From: a virus
Strand: one strand, 5' to 3'
DNA length: 27,321 bases
Virus record (IMG/VR): IMGVR_UViG_3300045009_000450
Span: 1 to 27,321 of that record
Under the pieces are notes generated by a model, which was not told the origin of the DNA, did not search any database, and was given only the letters and a program-made list of their open reading frames with translations. Below, in pieces: positions 21,949 through 27,321 of the stretch. Made by a program: the position numbers and the translations under genes. Position 1 is the stretch's first letter. The number at the start of each line of letters is the position of its first letter.

Positions 21949-22692
21949 ATGAATCGAATTTTAGATTATGAAGAACTTTCCAATAGGATTGTTAGATGGC
22001 TTGGTGATTATATCGTTCAGAATAGAGGAATTAAGTCCTTTGTTGTAGGAGTTTCTGGTGGTATTGATTCTGCAGTGGTATCTACTCTTGCAGCATCTAC
22101 CGGACTTCCAACTTATATTTTGGGAATGCCTATTCACCAAAATCCAAAACAGGAAAATTTATCAGACACTCATCTTGAATGGTTGCAGACAAACTTTAAT
22201 AATGTTATCGCCCAGAAGTTTGATCTAACCAAAGTCTTCGACACATTTCAATTTACAATGAGAGAGTTTGGTTCAAACAGACACGTTCTTGCAAATAGCA
22301 GATCGAGACTTCGTATGGTAACCTTGTACCAAGTTGCTGGTACGGTTGGTGGTGTGGTAGTTGGAACCGGTAATAAAGTTGAAGATTATGGGGTAGGATT
22401 TTATACTAAATATGGTGATGGTGGAGTTGATATTGCTCCCATCGCAGATCTCTACAAAACTGAAGTATGGGAACTTGGGAAGTTTTTTGGTATCGATCAA
22501 AAAATTATCGAAGCAAATCCAACTGATGGTCTTTGGGATGATGGGCGAACTGATGAAGATCAATTAGGTGCTTCTTATGCTGATCTAGAATTAGCAATGG
22601 AGACTGGGGAAGGTCCTGGTCTTGAAGTTTTGAATAAATTCAACTCCATGAATAAACATAAAATGTTAGCTATTCCTACATTCAAACTATGA
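21949..22692 (+). CDS. nadE: NH3-dependent NAD+ synthetase
   Basis: A 247-aa N-type ATP pyrophosphatase converting deamido-NAD to NAD+ with ammonia. P-loop SGGIDS (36-41), the NadE-specific NSRSRLRM, VVGTGNKVEDYGVGFYTKYGD and GLWDDGRTDEDQLGA are all present, so it looks active. There is no glutaminase domain. ATG 21949 has a strong Shine-Dalgarno (AAAGGAGAT) and is chosen over an in-frame upstream extension at 21865. The gene sits between the cupin and the NAD-dependent dehydrogenase gene. It could restore NAD+ for the dehydrogenases or counter NAD+-depleting host defences (inference). Confidence 0.92.
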   Translation: MNRILDYEELSNRIVRWLGDYIVQNRGIKSFVVGVSGGIDSAVVSTLAASTGLPTYILGMPIHQNPKQENLSDTHLEWLQTNFNNVIAQKFDLTKVFDTFQFTMREFGSNRHVLANSRSRLRMVTLYQVAGTVGGVVVGTGNKVEDYGVGFYTKYGDGGVDIAPIADLYKTEVWELGKFFGIDQKIIEANPTDGLWDDGRTDEDQLGASYADLELAMETGEGPGLEVLNKFNSMNKHKMLAIPTFKL

Positions 22693-23846
22693 AAATTGGC
22701 GTAATCGGTGCTGGCAGACTTGGTATCTGTTTTTCTCTTCTTTGTGAAGAATCTGGATATGATGTTCTTGTTTCAGATATTAAAGAAGATTATGTAAGTC
22801 AACTGAATAAAAGAAAAATTGACACAAATGAACCCGAGGTAGGTATTCTTCTTCGTAAAGCAAATAACTTTAGAGCAACTGTAAGTAACAGAGAAGTTAT
22901 CGAACAGTGTGATCTAATCTATACCCTTGTTGCAACTCCATCTCTCCCTGATGGTTCTTATGATATTTCGTCTGTATGGGACGTTGTAAAAGAATTTGAT
23001 GGGATCACTAACAAAAAGTATTTTGTGGTTGGATGCACTGTTAATCCTGGAGATTGTGAGAAGTTTAAAAAAGAACTTCCCAAAAACATTAAAATTTTTT
23101 ATAATCCAGAGTTTATCGCACAAGGAACAATTATTAATGACTTACGCAATGCGGATATGGTGTTGCTTGGTTATGATGTTGAGGTTGGATCTGATAATCT
23201 AATTATTTCTGATATTCGTAAACTCTACGAAAGAATCCAGACTAGTAGAGCAATTGTTTGCACGATGTCAACAACCGCTGCAGAAATCACAAAAATTGCA
23301 GTTAATTGTTACCTAACCACCAAGATTAGTTATGCCAATATGCTTGGTGATGTATTAACTATGGTTGGATGTGGAGATGAAGTTACAAGCGTCCTGGGAG
23401 CGATTGGTTCTGACACTCGTGTTGGAAGACGTTATCTGAATTATGGATTGGGATATGGTGGTCCTTGTCTTCCTAGAGACAACAGGGCTTTTGCTGCATT
23501 TGCAAAAAGTCTTGGTATGACACATAATCTGGGTTTTGTTACAGACGGAATAAACAACGAACACGCAGAGTTTGTCTGTAAATTCTATGAGAATATGAAT
23601 GCAAGTAAACTACCTTTTTATTTTGATTATATCACATATAAAAAAGGAACTGACATTCTAATTGAAAGTCAACAGTATCGTCTATGCACTGATCTATTAG
23701 ATAGAGGACATACTGTTTATATTCATAATGATAAGAGAGTGATCGATCAAATTTATGACACTTTAGTTTCAAAATATAATGATAGGGTTAAATTTGTAGA
23801 CACAAAAGAAAATATTTCTGAACCAGTTTTTATTGTGAATGTATGA
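22689..23846 (+). CDS. UDP-glucose/GDP-mannose dehydrogenase family protein
   Basis: A 385-aa three-domain NAD-dependent 4-electron dehydrogenase oxidising C6 of a nucleotide sugar to a uronate. GVIGAGRLG (4-12) binds NAD, NPEFIAQGT (139-147, Glu) and Lys in EITKIAVNCYLTTKISYAN line the active site, and the catalytic Cys260 is in GYGGPCLPRD. It may make UDP-glucuronate or GDP-mannuronate. The C-terminal domain (from about 305) is divergent. It overlaps both neighbours by 4 nt. Confidence 0.9.
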   Translation: MKIGVIGAGRLGICFSLLCEESGYDVLVSDIKEDYVSQLNKRKIDTNEPEVGILLRKANNFRATVSNREVIEQCDLIYTLVATPSLPDGSYDISSVWDVVKEFDGITNKKYFVVGCTVNPGDCEKFKKELPKNIKIFYNPEFIAQGTIINDLRNADMVLLGYDVEVGSDNLIISDIRKLYERIQTSRAIVCTMSTTAAEITKIAVNCYLTTKISYANMLGDVLTMVGCGDEVTSVLGAIGSDTRVGRRYLNYGLGYGGPCLPRDNRAFAAFAKSLGMTHNLGFVTDGINNEHAEFVCKFYENMNASKLPFYFDYITYKKGTDILIESQQYRLCTDLLDRGHTVYIHNDKRVIDQIYDTLVSKYNDRVKFVDTKENISEPVFIVNV

Positions 23847-24712
23847 TAGGATATAATCGACTTGGAACAAATGGTCGTCTGGGAAATCAGATGTTCCAGT
23901 ATGCAGCACTTAAAGGAATTGCTGCAAACAATAATCTTGATTGGTGTATTCCCCCAGAAGACACTCCAAACTATGCCAACTATGGACTGTTTGATGCTTT
24001 TAAACTTAAGAACTTAAAGCACACCGGTCTTATTAATGGCTCAACTCACGATGAGCCTGGATTTGACTTTGATGTAGAACTGTTTAACAATTGTCCCGAT
24101 AACATTAATATTGATGGTTATCGTCAAACCGAAAAATACTTCAAAGGAATCGCATCATCAATCAGAGAGGATTTTGAATTTAAAGATGAAATTTATGAAC
24201 CTTGTAAAGAGTTTATAGATCAATTTAATGGTGACATTATTCTCCTTCATATTCGTAGAGGGGATAATGTTGGTCGTTCAGATTGGTATCCAATTCCAAC
24301 GATAGAGCATTATGAATATCTTTTAGATAAGCATTTCAATAATGACCGCCCAGTTCTAATATGTTCTGATGATTTAGATTGGGTAAAAGATCAGCAATTA
24401 TTCAAGAGTGATCGTTTCTATCTCTCAGAAACCAGAGTCTATTATTCGCACCAAACTCTAAATGGTGCAGGTCAAATGGAAACTTCTCTAGTTCCTTATT
24501 ATGACTTATGTTTAATGACACTGTGTAATGATGCAATCATCGCTAATAGTTCTTTATCCTGGTGGGGAGCTTGGTTACAATCAAATCCAGATAAAAAAGT
24601 TATCACACAAACACCTTGGTTTGGATCAAAACTTGCTTTTAATAACCTGAAAGATTTAATTCCAGAGAAATGGATCGTCGAAAAAATTCCTGAGGAAAGA
24701 ATTCAGAAATGA
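23843..24712 (+). CDS. GT11 alpha-1,2-fucosyltransferase-like protein (copy 1)
   Basis: A 289-aa GT11 enzyme. GRLGNQMFQYAALKG (11-25), HIRRGD (136-141, the GDP-binding HxRRxD motif), CSDDLDWVK and SSLSWWGAWL (conserved C-terminal block). It transfers L-fucose or a related L-sugar from its GDP donor. It is paired with a second GT11 at 25512, with another glycosyltransferase between them. Confidence 0.9.
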   Translation: MIGYNRLGTNGRLGNQMFQYAALKGIAANNNLDWCIPPEDTPNYANYGLFDAFKLKNLKHTGLINGSTHDEPGFDFDVELFNNCPDNINIDGYRQTEKYFKGIASSIREDFEFKDEIYEPCKEFIDQFNGDIILLHIRRGDNVGRSDWYPIPTIEHYEYLLDKHFNNDRPVLICSDDLDWVKDQQLFKSDRFYLSETRVYYSHQTLNGAGQMETSLVPYYDLCLMTLCNDAIIANSSLSWWGAWLQSNPDKKVITQTPWFGSKLAFNNLKDLIPEKWIVEKIPEERIQK

Positions 24713-25515
24713 TGGACTTAACGTTTCTCATTCCAACTAGAATTGAGACCGAGGACAGATTGAGAAACATCATTTCATCAGTCTCTTATTTGTTACGACA
24801 CACATCAGCAAAAGTAATTGTTAAAGAAGTTTCTGGCCGTTCAACTTTTCAGTTCATGGCTATACCAGAAATTAGTAAGTATGCTAATGTTGAGAACTTA
24901 ACATATTTGTATGAGGAGAATAATGATTTCCTGTTCTGTAAAAGTAAAGTTCTAAATGATTTGATTGTTGCAGCGGATACAAAAATTGTTGCTAACTATG
25001 ATGCAGATTGTATTCTGCCTATCTCTTCATATCATCAAGCATATGATGCAATCAACGATGGTCAAGCAGATGTAGTATATCCTTATGGGTGCGGCATCTA
25101 CCAGTGGAGGGCTGACTATGATATGCAAATTTATGAGGAGTTTGTAAATACACTAGATACTTCTGTTCTAGATAGAAATAAAACATTATCAAACTCTACA
25201 ATCGGTTGGACGCAATTTATTAATCGTCAGAAGTATATTGATTGTTATATGATGAATGAAAACTTTGTATCTTGGGGATGTGAGGATGATGAGTTTTATT
25301 ATCGTATGAGCATCCTTGGTAATCGTATTGCACGAATTGATAATTATGTCTATCATTTAGAACATAGTAGAACTCATAACTCTTGGTTTAGTAATCCTAA
25401 TTTTAATAACAATTGGAATTTATGGAATACAATCAAAACATTTGACAGAGAACGATTGGTAAGGTATTATGAAGGTCAGGACTATCTTAAAACACGACGA
25501 ACACAATTGAAATGA
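24709..25515 (+). CDS. GT-A glycosyltransferase, galactosyltransferase-type
   Basis: A 268-aa GT-A enzyme. FLIPTRIETEDRL (GT2-like nucleotide-binding start), VANYDADCILP with D-A-D, and NENFVSWGCEDDEFYYRM, which matches the Glyco_transf_7C (WGWEDDD) motif of beta-galactosyl- and GalNAc-transferases. ATG 24709 and 24712 are adjacent candidate starts. It overlaps both flanking GT11 genes by 4 nt. Confidence 0.8.
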   Translation: MMDLTFLIPTRIETEDRLRNIISSVSYLLRHTSAKVIVKEVSGRSTFQFMAIPEISKYANVENLTYLYEENNDFLFCKSKVLNDLIVAADTKIVANYDADCILPISSYHQAYDAINDGQADVVYPYGCGIYQWRADYDMQIYEEFVNTLDTSVLDRNKTLSNSTIGWTQFINRQKYIDCYMMNENFVSWGCEDDEFYYRMSILGNRIARIDNYVYHLEHSRTHNSWFSNPNFNNNWNLWNTIKTFDRERLVRYYEGQDYLKTRRTQLK

Positions 25516-26324
25516 TAGGATTTAATGCCCTTGGGCGAATGGGACGTTTGGCAAATCAAATGTTTCAGTATGCCTCTCTTAAAGGAATTGCTAGAAATAT
25601 TGAAGCGGATGTTATCATTCCCAATCACACGGAAGCAGTGAATGATGGGATTGGTAATATGCTCCGAACAGAACTCTTTGATAGTTTTGATCTAAGTGTA
25701 AATGTTGGTATTTTGAATAATGGACATTCTCCTGTAGTAAATGAAAGATTTTTTCATTTTGATGAAGAACTTTTTCGCCTCTGTCCCGATCACGTAAGTC
25801 TACAAGGTTATTTTCAATCAGAAAAATATTTTAAGCATATTGAAAGTGAAATTCGTGAGGATTTTACATTCAAAAAAGAAATTCTAAACCCCTGCAAAGA
25901 GATGATCTCCTCTGTAGATAATCCCATTGCATTGCACGTTCGTCGCACGGATTATGTTATCAATAGTGCAAATCATCCACCCTGTACTTTGGACTATTAT
26001 AAAGCAGCACTAGATCATTTTGATGGTGATCGAAATGTAATTGTTTTTTCTGATGATCCTGCTTGGTGTCAAGAACAAGAATTTTTCTCTGATGATCGGT
26101 TTATGATTTCTGAGAATACAGACAATAGAGTTGATCTCTGTTTAATGTCTCTTTGTAGTGATTTTATCATTGCAAATTCTACTTTCTCTTGGTGGGCTGC
26201 ATGGCTTTCCACCAATCAAAACAAAAAAGTCATTGCTCCTCTTCAGTGGTTTGGAACGGGATATACAAAAGAACACGATACAAAAGATTTGATTCTCGAT
26301 GGCTGGACAAGAATTAGTGCTTGA
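25512..26324 (+). CDS. GT11 alpha-1,2-fucosyltransferase-like protein (copy 2)
   Basis: A 270-aa GT11 enzyme similar to the one at 23843. GRLANQMFQYASLKG near the N-terminus, HVRRTD (142-147), FSDDPAWCQ and STFSWWAAWL. It probably adds a second L-sugar with a different acceptor. The similarity of the openings (MIGYN and MIGFN, then GRLxNQMFQYAxLKGIA) suggests a duplication. It overlaps the next gene by 26 nt. Confidence 0.9.
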   Translation: MIGFNALGRMGRLANQMFQYASLKGIARNIEADVIIPNHTEAVNDGIGNMLRTELFDSFDLSVNVGILNNGHSPVVNERFFHFDEELFRLCPDHVSLQGYFQSEKYFKHIESEIREDFTFKKEILNPCKEMISSVDNPIALHVRRTDYVINSANHPPCTLDYYKAALDHFDGDRNVIVFSDDPAWCQEQEFFSDDRFMISENTDNRVDLCLMSLCSDFIIANSTFSWWAAWLSTNQNKKVIAPLQWFGTGYTKEHDTKDLILDGWTRISA

Positions 26325-27123
26325 TAAAAATAAATCAGCATACAAACTCAAAGGTATTCCACGCATCTATTGGCTTAACTTAGATGCTGACGTTCAACGC
26401 CGTCAGTATATGGAGCAACAATTTGAATATTGGGAGATTGAAAATCATGTTCGTATTTCTGGATTTGATGGTAGAGAAGATGACGTGTCCTCACACCTCA
26501 AAGGAAGAATTCCAGATAACGTGACTCAAAATGAGTTGGGGTGTTGTATGTCTCACCTCAAGGCCATCAAAACTTTTTATGAAGAGACTGATGATGAGTA
26601 TTGTTTGATTCTTGAAGATGATGTAAATTTTGATATTGTAAAGTATTGGAATTTCACTTGGACTGATTTCTTCTCACTTGTTCCATATGATTGGGATTGT
26701 CTTCAACTTACAACAATTTGTACTGGTGATATTCACGTTAAACTACATTTGAAGTTTATTAATGATTTCTCTGCTGCAATTTATTTGATCAGTAGACATC
26801 ATGCAGCAAAGATAATGAGACATCATATTCGGGGTAATAAGTTCAAGTTAGATAACGGTGTTAAACCTAGAGCTGTTTCTGAAGATACTATCCTTGAAAC
26901 AGGGAAGACTTATACGATACCTTTATTCCTTTACAATTTGGATATGGGATCCACCATTCATCAAGAACATTTGAGCATCTTTCATAAAGGCCCACATGAT
27001 GCTCTGTTAAATTATTGGCAGCAGTCTGGTGCAGATGTTGATATTAAAGATTACATGAACTATGATCCTTATCTGGGTCGGATAACCGAAAATTCTGCCG
27101 CAAAATCCTCATCAGAGAGTTGA
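26299..27123 (+). CDS. GT25 LPS-type glycosyltransferase
   Basis: A 274-aa family 25 glycosyltransferase (LgtB/Lex2B-like, beta-galactosyltransferase type). PRIYWLNLDADVQRR (21-35), ELGCCMSHLKA (79-89, SH) and YCLILEDDVNF (101-111, E-D-D metal site) are hallmarks. The N-terminal 20 residues may be non-conserved; no internal Met makes a better start. The Ser-rich C-terminus (SAAKSSSES) ends in a TGA that lies within the -35 of the hli promoter. Last gene of the glycan cluster. Confidence 0.88.
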   Translation: MAGQELVLDKNKSAYKLKGIPRIYWLNLDADVQRRQYMEQQFEYWEIENHVRISGFDGREDDVSSHLKGRIPDNVTQNELGCCMSHLKAIKTFYEETDDEYCLILEDDVNFDIVKYWNFTWTDFFSLVPYDWDCLQLTTICTGDIHVKLHLKFINDFSAAIYLISRHHAAKIMRHHIRGNKFKLDNGVKPRAVSEDTILETGKTYTIPLFLYNLDMGSTIHQEHLSIFHKGPHDALLNYWQQSGADVDIKDYMNYDPYLGRITENSAAKSSSES

Positions 27124-27148
27124 CAGAAGTTATACCCCTTGTTATAAT
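27120..27148 (+). promoter_or_regulatory. Consensus sigma-70 early promoter for hli (TTGACA-17-TATAAT)
   Basis: TTGACA (27120-27125), 17-nt spacer, TATAAT (27143-27148), a perfect consensus. Start predicted at about 27155, 16 nt before the hli ATG. The -35 contains the GT25 stop codon. Confidence 0.88.
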
Positions 27149-27170
27149 GAATAAGTTCTAAACTAAATAA

Positions 27171-27321
27171 ATGACTGTAACAACAGAAGACGGCAATAGA
27201 CAAAATCTATTTGCTCTCGAACCTAAAATGTACATTACGGAGAAAGACATGACACAACACGAAACAGAAACTTATGCAGAACGTGCTGAGAAATTAAATG
27301 GAAGATTGGCAATGTTAGGCT
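27171..27321 (+). CDS. hli: High-light-inducible protein, 5' part (runs off window)
   Basis: Reads MTVTTEDGNRQNLFALEPK at the start and ERAEKLNGRLAMLG at the window edge. The latter is the core of the chlorophyll-binding HLIP/ELIP helix (AExxNGRxAMxG). Phage HLIPs are thought to protect photosystem II of the infected cyanobacterium so that energy supply continues. It is 50 codons long in the window; the transmembrane helix is cut. Met20 or Met27 could also be the start, but ATG 27171 fits the promoter spacing. The promoter indicates early expression. Confidence 0.93.
   Translation, partial: MTVTTEDGNRQNLFALEPKMYITEKDMTQHETETYAERAEKLNGRLAMLG

Noticed and set aside
1-27321. CRISPR arrays, insertion sequences, attachment sites
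   Set aside because: No regularly spaced repeats, transposase genes, terminal inverted repeats or integrase-linked repeats were seen.

Overview
The window looks like part of a T4-like marine cyanophage (a myovirus infecting Synechococcus or Prochlorococcus). The evidence is an AT-rich genome with almost every gene on the + strand, T4-type class I ribonucleotide reductase genes (nrdA, nrdB), T4-style late promoter octamers (NATAAATA), consensus host sigma-70 early promoters, a phage tRNA cluster, a high-light-inducible protein (hli) at the right edge, and a very large surface-glycan gene cluster.

Layout. 1-2367: 3' part of nrdA, then nrdB, closed by a strong terminator. 2392-4860: a GIY-YIG nuclease, small unknown genes, a secreted or anchored tail-lysozyme-type endolysin, a probable virion-associated protein and a membrane-anchored protein of unknown function. 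4838-5734: an RNA island with tRNA-Arg(TCT), a fossil HNH endonuclease fused to a tRNA 3' half, tRNA-Pro(TGG), tRNA-Ser(TGA), a circularly permuted two-piece tmRNA, tRNA-Thr(TGT) and tRNA-Gly(TCC), with several early promoters. 5737-7193: a Dps-type mini-ferritin behind a late promoter, then four small phage proteins. 7200-27123: about 20 kb and 25 genes, tightly packed, mostly overlapping, behind one late-type promoter and with no internal terminator seen. 27120-27321: a perfect early promoter and the start of hli.

The 20-kb cluster can be read as a glycan factory. Nucleotide-sugar enzymes: a GDP-mannose 3,5-epimerase-like protein, a UDP-glucose/GDP-mannose dehydrogenase, an HldE-type heptose kinase and nucleotidyltransferase as two separate genes, a HAD phosphatase, a cupin, an SDR, an E1-type Fe-S sugar 3-dehydratase and a ThDP enzyme of the acetolactate synthase/YerE type. 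Cofactor or metabolite enzymes: PanB and NadE. Transfer and decoration: at least nine glycosyltransferases (STELLO-like, three GT9-like, GT10, a DxD GT-A, two GT11, a galactosyltransferase-type GT-A and GT25) and three methyltransferases. The late-type promoter suggests expression while virions are being built, so the products could modify virions or the cell surface late in infection. That is inference.

The most striking item is the tmRNA at 5304-5554. Acceptor stem with the G3-U70 alanine determinant, T arm, split P2 helix, tag reading frame, pseudoknot and terminator can all be drawn from the sequence, in the permuted order used by marine cyanobacteria. Its tag reads ANNIVAFTRQPVLV and stops where, as I remember them, host tags continue with the final Ala-Ala that ClpXP recognises. 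The phage tag may therefore rescue ribosomes without marking the product for degradation.
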